Part shown: in pieces, positions 56,601 through 64,000 of the stretch
Layout: every line of letters begins with the position of its first letter
Numbering within the stretch: the stretch's first letter is position 1
NCBI RefSeq assembly: GCF_021699195.1
Contig: NZ_SSXE01000009.1
Span: forward strand, 28,824-92,823
Length of the DNA: 64,000 nucleotides
DNA from: Nonomuraea sp. MG754425
GTDB lineage: Bacteria; Actinomycetota; Actinomycetes; Streptosporangiales; Streptosporangiaceae
Reading direction: 5' to 3'
Position numbers and translations under genes: made by a program
Notes under the pieces: generated by a model
Databases searched by the model: none
What the model saw: only the letters and a program-made list of their open reading frames with translations
Told to the model about the DNA's origin: nothing

Positions 56601-56650
56601 GGGGGGTGAAGTCCCGAGGGCTGGAATCCCTAACCAGCCGTGATGAACGG
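56601..56650 (+). ncRNA. Candidate structured 5' leader of the transporter gene
   Basis: Three consecutive hairpins can form just before the transporter ATG (56660): CGGG...CCCG near 56600-56616, GGCTGG/CCAGCC (56619-56624 with 56634-56639, loop AATCCCTAA), and CCGT/ACGG (56638-56641 with 56647-56650). The last two share bases and exclude each other, as in a switch that hides or frees the start region. It does not match a riboswitch class I can name. Confidence 0.35.
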
Positions 56651-56659
56651 ATTCATGTC

Positions 56660-58021
56660 ATGGAAGTCCATCTGCTCGCCATCGGAGTGCTCGCACTCGC
56701 GTTCCTCCTTGGCGCACTACGAGGCATCAACCTTGGCGCCATCGCCCTCGTCGGCGGCGGGGCCATGGTCCTGCTCGTCACCGAGGGGGGCATCGAGGAG
56801 TTGTACGCCGCGTTCCCCGCGGACCTGTTCGTGCTGCTGGTCGGGGTGACGTTCCTGTTCGGCATAGCGGCCGTCAACGGCACGATCGAGTGGGTCGTCG
56901 ACGTCCTCAGCCGGTCCGTACGCGGCCGGGCGTCGGTGATGCCGTGGCTGCTGTTCTTCGTCGCCGGGGTCGTCACCAGCCTGGGCGCGCTCGCGCCGGT
57001 GGTCGTCGGGCTGGTCGCCCCGATCGGGATGCGGCTCGCCAAGAAGCACGGGATCAGCCCGCGGCTGGCGGGCCTGATGATCCTGCACGGCGCATGCTGC
57101 GGCAACTTCTCGCCCGTCAACCTGCTCGGCGCCACCGTCAACTCCACCCTTGAGCGGGCCGGGCTCGTGCCCAACCCCATGGCGCTGTTCGCCGCCAACA
57201 TCGGCTACAACGTGCTGCTCGGCGTCGTCATCTACTGCTTCTTCGGCGGCCTGAAGCTGTGGCGTGCCGAGCGCGTCACCCTCCCGGTCACGGCGCTCGA
57301 ACCGGTCACCGCCGGTGTCGCCGCCGGGCGCGACGGCCAGGGCGGGGCCTCGGGCCGGGTCGCGCAGACGTCGTCCGCGGGGTCCGGGACGCCGGCGGCG
57401 GCCACGTCCGACACGCAGCCCCTGGGCTTCGACCGGATCAAGGGCGTGACCCTCGCCATCATCCTGGTCGTCGGTGTGATCGCCATGGTCGGCAAGGTCG
57501 ACCTCGGCATCCTGGCGCTGTCCGCGGCGGTGGTCCTCGTCGCGGTCGCGCCGAAGAGCTCGGCGGGCGCAGCGAAGCGGATCGCCTGGGACGTCGTCCT
57601 CCTCATCTGCGGCGTCGTGACCTACGTCGGGCTGCTCAACGAGATCGGCACGATCAAGTTCGTCGGCGACGCCGCCAACAGCCTCGGCTCGCCGCTCGCC
57701 ACCGCGTTCCTCATCTGCCTGATCGGCGCGGTGGTCTCGGCCTTCGCGTCGAGCGCCGGCATCATCGCCGTGCTCATCCCGCTCGCGATGCCCTTCCTGC
57801 TCAGCGGCCAGATCTCGGTGACCGGAATGGCGATCGCGGTCGCGATCAGCGCCACGGTCGTCGACTCGACGCCCTTCTCGACGATCGGCGCGGTCGTGCT
57901 GTCCAACGCCGACCCCGAGGACCGCGACCACACCTACCGCGGCTTCCTGTCGTGGGGCGCGCTCATGGTGCTGACCGCGCCGATCCTGACCATGGCCTTC
58001 GTCCTGCCCGGACTGTTCTGA
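56660..58021 (+). CDS. SLC13/MatC-type dicarboxylate transporter
   Basis: A 453-residue secondary transporter with about 11-12 membrane helices. The N-terminal half follows the MatC_N dicarboxylate/malonate carrier pattern (LGALRGINLGAIAL, FPADLFVLLVGVTFLFGIAAVNGTIEWVV, ILHGACCGNFSPVNLLG), with a Gly/Ala/Ser-rich cytoplasmic loop in the middle (about 220-260). The C-terminal half repeats the fold (VVTYVGLLNEIGTIKFVGD). ATG 56660 starts just before the first helix. It is followed 10 bases later by the ThDP enzyme gene. A dicarboxylate or aromatic dicarboxylate is the expected substrate, taken up for the enzymes encoded behind it. Confidence 0.85.
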   Translation: MEVHLLAIGVLALAFLLGALRGINLGAIALVGGGAMVLLVTEGGIEELYAAFPADLFVLLVGVTFLFGIAAVNGTIEWVVDVLSRSVRGRASVMPWLLFFVAGVVTSLGALAPVVVGLVAPIGMRLAKKHGISPRLAGLMILHGACCGNFSPVNLLGATVNSTLERAGLVPNPMALFAANIGYNVLLGVVIYCFFGGLKLWRAERVTLPVTALEPVTAGVAAGRDGQGGASGRVAQTSSAGSGTPAAATSDTQPLGFDRIKGVTLAIILVVGVIAMVGKVDLGILALSAAVVLVAVAPKSSAGAAKRIAWDVVLLICGVVTYVGLLNEIGTIKFVGDAANSLGSPLATAFLICLIGAVVSAFASSAGIIAVLIPLAMPFLLSGQISVTGMAIAVAISATVVDSTPFSTIGAVVLSNADPEDRDHTYRGFLSWGALMVLTAPILTMAFVLPGLF

Positions 58022-58031
58022 AAGGTAATCG

Positions 58032-59804
58032 GTGACCACCAACGATGCGCGCGCGGACGCCGGCCCGCCCGCCGAGCCCCTGACCGACCGCATTCCCCAG
58101 TGGGGCAGCGACGCCCTGGTCGACCTGCTGCAGCGCGCGGGCATCAGGTTCATCGCGCTGAACCCGGGCGCCAGCTTCCGCGGTCTCCACGACAGTCTCG
58201 TCAACTACGCCGGCGACGCCGGCCCGCAGATGCTGCTCTGCCTGCACGAGGAGCACGCCGTGGCCATCGCGCACGGCTGGGCCAAGGTGACGGGCGAGCC
58301 GATGGCCGTCGCCCTGCACAGCAACGTCGGCCTCATGCACGCCACCATGGCGCTCTACAACGCATGGTGCGACCGCGTCCCGATGCTCGTCGTCGGCGCC
58401 ACCGGGCCGCTCGACGCCGCGAAGCGCCGGCCCTGGATCGACTGGATCCACACGGCCGCCGACCAACCGGCGCTCGTGCGCAACTTCGTCAAGTGGGACG
58501 ACACCCCGACGTCGGTCGCCGCGTCGCTGGAATCCCTCGCCCGCGCATGGGACATCACGCGCACGGCGCCGACCGCACCCACGTACGTCGTCCTGGACAG
58601 CGCCGTCCAGGAGCAGCAGCTCACCGACCGGCCCGCACTGCCCAGGATCAGCGAGGGTCGCGCCGCCGACCAGCCGACCGCCTCGGCCGAGTCGGTGGCG
58701 CGGGCCGCCGCCATCCTGGCGGACGCCGCCTCGCCCGTCGTGCTCCTCGGCCCCGGCCGGCGCGACGAGAGCGCCTGGGCGGACCGGATCAGGCTGGCGG
58801 AGGCGCTCGGCGCCCGCGTCATCACCGACCTGAAGGCGGGCTCCACCTTCCCGACCAGCCACCCGGCCCACGTCCCCGGACCCGGGTTCTTCCTCGGCGA
58901 GCACGCTCGTGCGGCCCTGCGCGGCGCCGACGCGGTCCTCGCCCTGGGGTGGATCGACCTCGCCGGGACGCTGGCGCAGGCCGCGGTGCCCGACTCGGTC
59001 GCCGTCGTCTCCGCCACCCTGGAGCCGCTGCTCGCGAACGGCTGGAGCAAGGACCACCAGGGCCGCGTCCAGGCCGACGTCTGGCTCCCCGCGGAACCCG
59101 ACGCGGCCGTGACGGGCCTGCTCGCGCACCTGGCACCCGGCACCCCGGCCGCGTGGACCCCGCGCCCGGCACCCGAGCCGGTGGCCGGCCCCGGCCGCAT
59201 CGACCTGGCACAGCTCAGCGCCACGCTGCAGTCGGTGCTGGCGGACGTCGACACCACCCTCGTCCGCCTGCCCCTGGGATGGGACGGCGAAAGCTGGGAC
59301 TTCGAGCACCCGCTCGACTACCTCGGCTACGACGGCGGCGGCGGGATCGGGTCCGGACCGGGCATGACGGTCGGCGCCGCGCTGGCACTGCGCGACAGCG
59401 GACGGCTGCCGGTCGCCGTGCTCGGCGACGGCGACTACCTCATGGGCGTCCAGGCCATCTGGACCGCCGTGAACCAGCAGGTGCCCGCCCTCATCGTGGT
59501 CGCGAACAACCACTCGTACTTCAACGACGAAGTCCACCAGGAGAAGGTCGCCGTCGTGCGCGGGCGCGACGTGAGCCGCAAGTGGGTCGGCCAGCGGATC
59601 GCGGACCCGGCTCCGGACCTGGCCGGGCTCGCCCGCGCCCAGGGCGCCGTGGGCCACGGCCCGATCACCGACCGGGCACGGCTCGCCGACGTGCTGCGCA
59701 CCGCCGTCCGGGACGTCCGCGCCGGCGCCACCGTCGTGGTGGACGTGGTCGTCGAGACCGGCTACACCCCGGCGATGGCCGCCGGACTCACCCGTGAGCA
59801 CTGA
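58032..59804 (+). CDS. Thiamine-diphosphate-dependent enzyme, decarboxylase-like
   Basis: A 590-residue member of the acetolactate synthase/benzoylformate decarboxylase superfamily. The PYR domain has the cofactor Glu in CLHEEHAVAIAHG. The central domain carries the sugar-nucleotide-like fold (VVLLGPGRRDES). The PP domain has the ThDP motif GDGDYLMGVQAIWTAVNQQVPALIVVANNHSYFND. GTG 58032 has GAAAGG upstream. The gene lies in an operon with the transporter, a class II aldolase-family protein and an aldehyde dehydrogenase. Decarboxylation of a 2-oxo acid such as an aryl glyoxylate to an aldehyde, then oxidised by the dehydrogenase, fits the context. The substrate is not shown by sequence. Confidence 0.88.
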   Translation: MTTNDARADAGPPAEPLTDRIPQWGSDALVDLLQRAGIRFIALNPGASFRGLHDSLVNYAGDAGPQMLLCLHEEHAVAIAHGWAKVTGEPMAVALHSNVGLMHATMALYNAWCDRVPMLVVGATGPLDAAKRRPWIDWIHTAADQPALVRNFVKWDDTPTSVAASLESLARAWDITRTAPTAPTYVVLDSAVQEQQLTDRPALPRISEGRAADQPTASAESVARAAAILADAASPVVLLGPGRRDESAWADRIRLAEALGARVITDLKAGSTFPTSHPAHVPGPGFFLGEHARAALRGADAVLALGWIDLAGTLAQAAVPDSVAVVSATLEPLLANGWSKDHQGRVQADVWLPAEPDAAVTGLLAHLAPGTPAAWTPRPAPEPVAGPGRIDLAQLSATLQSVLADVDTTLVRLPLGWDGESWDFEHPLDYLGYDGGGGIGSGPGMTVGAALALRDSGRLPVAVLGDGDYLMGVQAIWTAVNQQVPALIVVANNHSYFNDEVHQEKVAVVRGRDVSRKWVGQRIADPAPDLAGLARAQGAVGHGPITDRARLADVLRTAVRDVRAGATVVVDVVVETGYTPAMAAGLTREH

Positions 59805-59832
59805 GGACCGCCGACGAGGCTGGAGGGAAACA

Positions 59833-60564
59833 ATGACCGACCGACACCCGACCGACGCCGACCTGCGCGGCGCGCTCGTCGCCGCCAACCACATCCTGGT
59901 GCGTGAAGGGGTGCTGGACGCGTTCGGCCACGTGAGCGCGCGAACCGCGCCCGACGCCGACACGTTCCTCCTGTCGCGCAACCTGGCGCCGGGGTCCGTG
60001 ACGCCGTCGGACCTGCTGGTGCACCGGCTCGACGGGGAGAGCGACGATCCCCGTAGGCCGTACCTCGAACGGTTCATCCATGCCGAGATCTATCGACGCC
60101 GGCCGGACGTGATGGCCGTCGTGCACAGCCACTCGCCGTCGGTGATCCCGTTCGGCGTCAGTGACACGCCGCTGCGGCCGGTGGTTCACATGGCCGGGTT
60201 CCTCGCGGCGGAGCGCACGCCGGTCTACGAGATCAGCGAGCACGCCGGGGACGCCAGCGACCTCCTGATCACCTCGCCGGAGCTCGGCGCGTCGCTCGCG
60301 ACCGCCCTCGGGAGTGGCGCCGTCGCACTGATGCGGGGCCACGGCTCGGTGACCGCCGGCGCGTCGATCATGGAAGTGGTCTACCGTGCCGTGTACACCG
60401 AGGTGAACGCCCGGATCCAGCTTCAGGCGCTGACGCTGGGCACCCCGCGCTACTTGAGCCCTGGCGAGGCCAAGGCCGCCGACCAGTCCGTCGGCGCGCA
60501 GGCCCGTCGTGCGTGGGACGTGTGGTGCCGCCAGGTCGCGCAGGAGAGGAACGACACCCCATGA
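59833..60564 (+). CDS. Class II aldolase/adducin-family protein
   Basis: A 243-residue zinc-enzyme candidate with the family's order of motifs: FGHVSAR (substrate or phosphate loop), LERFIHAEIY, the metal pair VVHSHS (His-x-His) and RGHGSV (third His). Members include sugar-phosphate aldolases and aromatic decarboxylases such as those acting on dihydroxyphthalate. ATG 59833 has GGAGGG six bases upstream. Its stop overlaps the aldehyde dehydrogenase start (ATGA). Next to a dicarboxylate-type transporter and a 3-hydroxybenzoate pathway, a decarboxylase of a hydroxyphthalate-like acid is one attractive reading. An aldolase is the other. Confidence 0.88.
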   Translation: MTDRHPTDADLRGALVAANHILVREGVLDAFGHVSARTAPDADTFLLSRNLAPGSVTPSDLLVHRLDGESDDPRRPYLERFIHAEIYRRRPDVMAVVHSHSPSVIPFGVSDTPLRPVVHMAGFLAAERTPVYEISEHAGDASDLLITSPELGASLATALGSGAVALMRGHGSVTAGASIMEVVYRAVYTEVNARIQLQALTLGTPRYLSPGEAKAADQSVGAQARRAWDVWCRQVAQERNDTP

Positions 60565-62054
60565 CCGCACCGGCCGGAGCCCGGGAGGAGCGTCGTCAGG
60601 AGATCGACGGCGTGCTCGGGCGAGCCTTCCGCATGCTCATCGACGGCCGGTCGGCCGGCGCCGCCAACGGAGCGACGTTCGCCACCTCCGACCCCTACAC
60701 GGGAGACGTGCTCGCCTCGGTCCCGGACGCGCAGGCGGCCGACGTCGACGCGGCGGTCGAGGCCGCCGAGCGGGCGCGCGCCGGCTGGCGCTCCACCGCG
60801 GTCGCGGAGCGCGCCCGCCGCGTCCTCGCCATCGCGGACGTCGTCGAGGCCCACGCCGAGGAACTCGCGCTCCTGGACACCCTCGACGTCGGGTCCCCCA
60901 TCACCAACGCCCGCGCCGACGTGCGGATCGCCGTCGAGCAGATGCGCATGTTCGCCGGGCTCGCCCTGGAGATGAAGGGCCAGACCGTCCCGGGCTCGGG
61001 AGCCCTGCACATGACCGTGCGTGAGCCGGTCGGCGTGGTGGCGAAGATCTTCCCGTTCAACCACCCGCTGATGTTCGCCTGCCGGGTCGCGGCACCGCTC
61101 ATCGCCGGGAACCCGTGCGTCATCAAGCCGCCCGAGGCGGGGCCGCTGTCCACCCTGCGGCTCGGCGAACTGGTCCGCGACCTCCTTCCGCCGGGTGTGC
61201 TCAACATCGTGGTGGGCGACGGGCCCGCGGTCCCGGACCGGATCGTGCGGCACCCTGCCGTCCGCCGGATCGGATTCATCGGCTCCGAGCCGACCGGCCG
61301 GGCGATCCAGCGGGCGGCGGCCGAGTCCGGCGTCAAGCACGTCACGCTGGAACTGGGCGGCAAGAACGCGATGATCGTCCTCGACGACGCCCCGGTGGAC
61401 GAGGCCGCGCGCAGCGCCGTCGCGGGGATGAACTTCATGTGGGCGGGCCAGTCCTGCGGCTCGACCTCGCGGCTGCTGCTCCACGACAGCGTGTACGACG
61501 AGGTCCTCGACGCGGTCGCGCGGGCGGTCGACGAGATCCGCGTCGGCGACCCGCTTGAGCCCTCGACCACCCAGGGAACGATGGTCGACCGACGGGCTCA
61601 GTCGAAGACGCTCGACCACGTCAGGATCGCCGTCGCCGACGGCGCGAGGCTGGTCCGCGGCGGCGGAATACCGGAGGCATCCGGGCAGGCCGCGTTCGTG
61701 GCGCCGACGGTCCTGGCCGACGTCTCCCCGGCCTCGCGCGTCGCCCAGGAGGAGATCTTCGGGCCCGTGCTGGCCGTGCTCCGGTTCCACACCGAGCAGG
61801 AGGCGATCCGGATCGCCAACGGCGTCCGCTACGGCCTCACCGGCGCGGTCTGGACCAACGACCTCGACCGCGCCTTCCGGGTGGCCGAGGCGATGGAAGC
61901 CGGCTTCACCTGGATCAACGGCTCCGCGGCGCACTACCCCAACGTGCCGTACGGCGGGGTCAAGGCATCGGGCGTCGGGGCCAAGGAAGAGTGTCTTGAG
62001 GAGCTGCTCTCCTACACCTCGGAGAAGGTCATCAACGTCATGATCCGCCGGTAG
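60561..62054 (+). CDS. NAD(P)-dependent aldehyde dehydrogenase
   Basis: A 497-residue aldehyde dehydrogenase. The Rossmann region has PFNHPLMFACRVAAPLIAGN and the loop FIGSEPTGRAIQ in place of the usual FTGS. The general base is the Glu of TLELGGKNAM and the nucleophile the Cys of GQSCGSTSRL. The C-terminal EEIFGPVLAVLRF and the SGVGAKEECLEEL oligomerisation region are intact. It oxidises an aldehyde to the acid; the preceding ThDP enzyme could supply an aromatic aldehyde, giving 3-hydroxybenzoate for the gentisate route. ATG 60561 overlaps the previous stop. It is the last gene before a strong terminator hairpin. Confidence 0.95.
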   Translation: MTAPAGAREERRQEIDGVLGRAFRMLIDGRSAGAANGATFATSDPYTGDVLASVPDAQAADVDAAVEAAERARAGWRSTAVAERARRVLAIADVVEAHAEELALLDTLDVGSPITNARADVRIAVEQMRMFAGLALEMKGQTVPGSGALHMTVREPVGVVAKIFPFNHPLMFACRVAAPLIAGNPCVIKPPEAGPLSTLRLGELVRDLLPPGVLNIVVGDGPAVPDRIVRHPAVRRIGFIGSEPTGRAIQRAAAESGVKHVTLELGGKNAMIVLDDAPVDEAARSAVAGMNFMWAGQSCGSTSRLLLHDSVYDEVLDAVARAVDEIRVGDPLEPSTTQGTMVDRRAQSKTLDHVRIAVADGARLVRGGGIPEASGQAAFVAPTVLADVSPASRVAQEEIFGPVLAVLRFHTEQEAIRIANGVRYGLTGAVWTNDLDRAFRVAEAMEAGFTWINGSAAHYPNVPYGGVKASGVGAKEECLEELLSYTSEKVINVMIRR

Positions 62055-62072
62055 ACCACCGTACGCATGGAC

Positions 62073-62100
62073 GACCTCCCTCACCTTGGTGGGGGAGGTC
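62073..62100 (+). terminator. Strong hairpin terminator after the aldehyde dehydrogenase gene
   Basis: GACCTCCC (62073-62080) pairs with GGGAGGTC (62093-62100). The inner CACC/GGTG also pairs, giving up to about 12 base pairs with a tight loop. It starts 18 bases after the stop. No U-run follows, which is common in actinomycetes. Confidence 0.7.
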
Positions 62101-62470
62101 GCGCCGCATCACGAGCGAAGTCGTCGGTGCTCTCTGCCATGATCCGCGGTACGCCCTGACGAAAGGCAATGCGGATTTCCTGAGGATCCCGTCTCCCGGG
62201 CTCTTGCCCTTGCCGAACGCGCCACCGGGGTCCACCTGACTTCCGCGCGTTACGCCGGTCCCGCTCTCATCGGACCCGTCGACCACCTCGACCCCTACCG
62301 GTGACTTCGGCGGCCGAGATCACGCTGCAAGCGCAGCTCGTGATGGGTCACGCGAGCAGCGACAGCGCATCAGCCGTACGGTGCCAGGTGGGAAAGCGAT
62401 CGGGTGGTTGAGGGAAGTTCAGGTGAGTGTTGCCGATCCCGAGAGGTGCCCGCATGACGGAGACCCACAC
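62101..62470. other. Intergenic region, no gene supported
   Basis: 370 bases between the terminator and the sigma factor. A short + strand open stretch (about 62140-62304, ending VDHLDPYR and a TGA) looks protein-like but has no start after an upstream stop and may be debris. The promoter of the sigma factor gene should lie in the last 100 bases. Confidence 0.4.
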
Positions 62471-63043
62471 ATGACCCCTGGACCAGGCGCGGTCGAGGAC
62501 GTCGCAGATGCCCAGCTCGACGCCTGGGCCGGTGGTGATCCCGCCGTCTTCACGGCCGTCTACGACCGGTACTTCCTGGACATCTACCGGTACATCGCCG
62601 GACGCCTGGACGTACAGGCCGCCGACGACCTGGCCGCCGAGACCTTCCTCATCGCCCTCAGCAGAAGAGAGAAGTTCGATCCCGAGCGGGGCGGCCTGCG
62701 GCCCTGGCTGTTCGGGATCGCCACCAACCTCGTGGCGCGGCACCGCAGCAAGGAGGCCCGGCACTACCGGGCCCTGGCCCGCACGGGGGCCGAACCGGAC
62801 GCCGACAGCCACGAGTCACTGGTGGTCAGCGCGGTCAGCGCCCAACGACTGCAGCCTCAACTGGCGAAGGCGCTGATGAAGCTGACCCGAGGCGAGCGGG
62901 ACGTGCTGCTGCTGATGGCGCTCGGCCAGCTCAGCCACGAGGAGATCGCGCAGAGCCTGCGGATCTCGTACGGCACCGTCGGCTCCCGGCTCAGCCGCGC
63001 CCGAAAGAAGCTCCGCACCGAACTGAAGGACATCGAACCATGA
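62471..63043 (+). CDS. ECF-type RNA polymerase sigma factor
   Basis: A 190-residue sigma factor. Region 2 is FTAVYDRYFLDIYRYIAGRLDVQAADDLAAETFLIAL, with the family's RPWLFGIATNLVARHRS after it. Region 4 is LTRGERDVLLLMALGQLSHEEIAQSLRISYGTVGSRLSRARKKL. ATG 62471 is chosen (GGAG nine bases upstream); an in-frame GTG at 62423 would add 16 residues. Its TGA overlaps the ATG of the next gene, so the two are coupled, like a sigma factor with its membrane regulator. The promoters it recognises are unknown. Confidence 0.92.
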   Translation: MTPGPGAVEDVADAQLDAWAGGDPAVFTAVYDRYFLDIYRYIAGRLDVQAADDLAAETFLIALSRREKFDPERGGLRPWLFGIATNLVARHRSKEARHYRALARTGAEPDADSHESLVVSAVSAQRLQPQLAKALMKLTRGERDVLLLMALGQLSHEEIAQSLRISYGTVGSRLSRARKKLRTELKDIEP

Positions 63044-63993
63044 ACGAACTGGAGATGGTCAGCGAGATGCTGCGCAAGTCCGACCCTTCGCAGGACGTCG
63101 TCCGCGACGGGCGGCGCCGGCTCCTGGACGCCCAGGCGCGGCCGAGGCGCAGCGGCTTCGGTTGGCTGGCGGGAGGGTTGAGCCTCGGGGCGGTCGCGGC
63201 GGCTGCGGCGGTGGCCGTGGTGGTCACCACCGGCACGACGCCTGCGGCGGTGCCCAGTGGATCGCCGGGCAGCGCGTCGGCGGCTCCGCTGCGGTTGTCC
63301 AGCGCGCAGATCTTGCTCGCGGCCGCCTCCACCGCACTGAACAGGTCCGACTCGGGGACCTACTGGCACGTCAAGGCCGACCACAGCGTGCGTGCCGGGA
63401 AGAACGCGCTTCCCACGAAGTCCAGCGAAAGCTGGGTCAGGCGCGACGGGCAGGCGTGGGTGCCGTCCGACGAGGGCGGCACCGTCTACCAGGCCACCGG
63501 CCCCAAGACGTTCTCCCTGGCCGACAACCAGGTCAGCTTCGCCCAGATCGAGCGGTTGCCGGCCGATCCGGAGGCGCTGCAGGCGTGGATCGCCGACAAG
63601 GTCGACCACGGCGACGGTGACGTGGATCCCGCCGCCCGCGAGTGGTTCGTGGCCAACTCCCTGGTCAGCCTGCTGGGCGACGTGCCGGCCGGCCCGGAGG
63701 TCCGCGCCGCGGCCTTCCGGGCGCTGGCCACGATGCCCATCGTGAAGAGCATCGGCACCATGGAGGACGGTCTCGGCCGCGCCGGCGACGGCCTGGAGAT
63801 CTCCGACCAAGGCGTGGACCTGAAGGTCATCATCGACCCCGAGACCTCGCTCGTCCTCGGCTCCAGCTACCGCAGCGGCAAGGACGGCAAGATCTTCAAG
63901 GAGGGGACGACCACGGTCCAGGTCTCCGAGTGGACCGACACGCTGCCTCCCGTGGTCCCCGCACCGGAGCGACCCGGCTTCACCCGCGGCTGA
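63040..63993 (+). CDS. Membrane partner of the sigma factor, CU044_5270-like
   Basis: A 317-residue protein with a cytoplasmic N-terminus (MNELEMVSEMLRKSDPSQDVVRDGRRRLLDA), one membrane helix (about 43-63) and a large outer domain (85-317). The outer domain contains SAQILLAAASTALNRSDSGTYWHVK, and the style matches the CU044_5270 family. Such genes regularly follow ECF sigma factors in actinomycetes and may act as anti-sigma or envelope sensors, although no classical zinc-binding anti-sigma motif is visible. ATG 63040 overlaps the sigma factor stop. The coding region is complete and ends eight bases before the window edge. Confidence 0.82.
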   Translation: MNELEMVSEMLRKSDPSQDVVRDGRRRLLDAQARPRRSGFGWLAGGLSLGAVAAAAAVAVVVTTGTTPAAVPSGSPGSASAAPLRLSSAQILLAAASTALNRSDSGTYWHVKADHSVRAGKNALPTKSSESWVRRDGQAWVPSDEGGTVYQATGPKTFSLADNQVSFAQIERLPADPEALQAWIADKVDHGDGDVDPAAREWFVANSLVSLLGDVPAGPEVRAAAFRALATMPIVKSIGTMEDGLGRAGDGLEISDQGVDLKVIIDPETSLVLGSSYRSGKDGKIFKEGTTTVQVSEWTDTLPPVVPAPERPGFTRG

Positions 63994-64000
63994 ACCCCCC

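Noticed and set aside
56601..56650. FMN riboswitch, because GGGTGAAGTCCCG resembles one FMN-element segment
   Set aside because: The other conserved FMN segments (CCGACCGGCGGT-like and the second GTGAAA block) are missing, and the downstream gene is not flavin-related.
62140..62304. Short + strand coding stretch ending VDHLDPYR
   Set aside because: No start codon follows the upstream in-frame stop and no family is recognised. At most it is gene debris.

Overview
The window is about 70% G+C with strongly GC-biased third codon positions. It uses many GTG/TTG starts and has dense operons with 1-4 base stop/start overlaps and several probable leaderless genes. It carries a type VII (ESX-like) secretion locus and a mycothiol-type maleylpyruvate isomerase. 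Together these point to a large-genome filamentous actinomycete, probably Streptosporangiaceae such as Nonomuraea. Genus-level assignment is inference.

Layout. 1-2455: small + operon of an NmrA-like SDR, a four-helix membrane protein and a cytochrome P450. 2622-7056 (-): ABC exporter (ATPase and permease) followed by a NarL-type two-component pair, with a 22-bp perfect palindrome upstream. 7352-10187 (+): CPBP membrane protease and a second histidine kinase/response regulator pair. 10188-10789: intergenic with the remnant of an alpha/beta hydrolase.

10790-47963 is a type VII secretion island. The left arm (-) encodes EccC, a small ESX-like protein, a WXG100/lytic-transglycosylase fusion, mycosin MycP and a membrane pseudokinase with a SapA-like outer domain. 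The centre (+) encodes EccD, a YbaB-like protein, two WXG100 proteins, an EspC-like/long substrate cassette, a 5-residue-repeat substrate, a membrane-anchored WXG protein, then EccB (-) and a second EspC-like/long substrate cassette. The right arm (-) is dominated by one 4750-residue protein (30502-44754). It has an N-terminal secretion-type region, triplicated internal modules, a kinase-like domain and a C-terminal amidoligase-like domain. A WXG-like and a YbaB-like gene lie upstream of it and two small coupled genes downstream. A secreted SapA-like protein, an SseB-like protein and further small genes close the island. A 30-bp motif occurs at three places in it. No EccE or EccA was seen.

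47971-50784: HTH/membrane/beta-propeller protein and an AraC-type regulator, divergent across a cluster of TTGTCC/GGACAA sites. 50790-62054: aromatic-acid catabolism. IclR regulator, gentisate 1,2-dioxygenase, fumarylpyruvate hydrolase, maleylpyruvate isomerase and 3-hydroxybenzoate 6-hydroxylase form the complete 3-hydroxybenzoate to fumarate plus pyruvate route. A second IclR regulator, a MatC/SLC13 transporter, a ThDP-dependent decarboxylase-like enzyme, a class II aldolase-family protein and an aldehyde dehydrogenase probably feed it. The block ends in a strong hairpin terminator. 62471-63993: sigma-70/ECF-type factor and its coupled membrane partner. No tRNA, rRNA, CRISPR array or insertion sequence was recognised.
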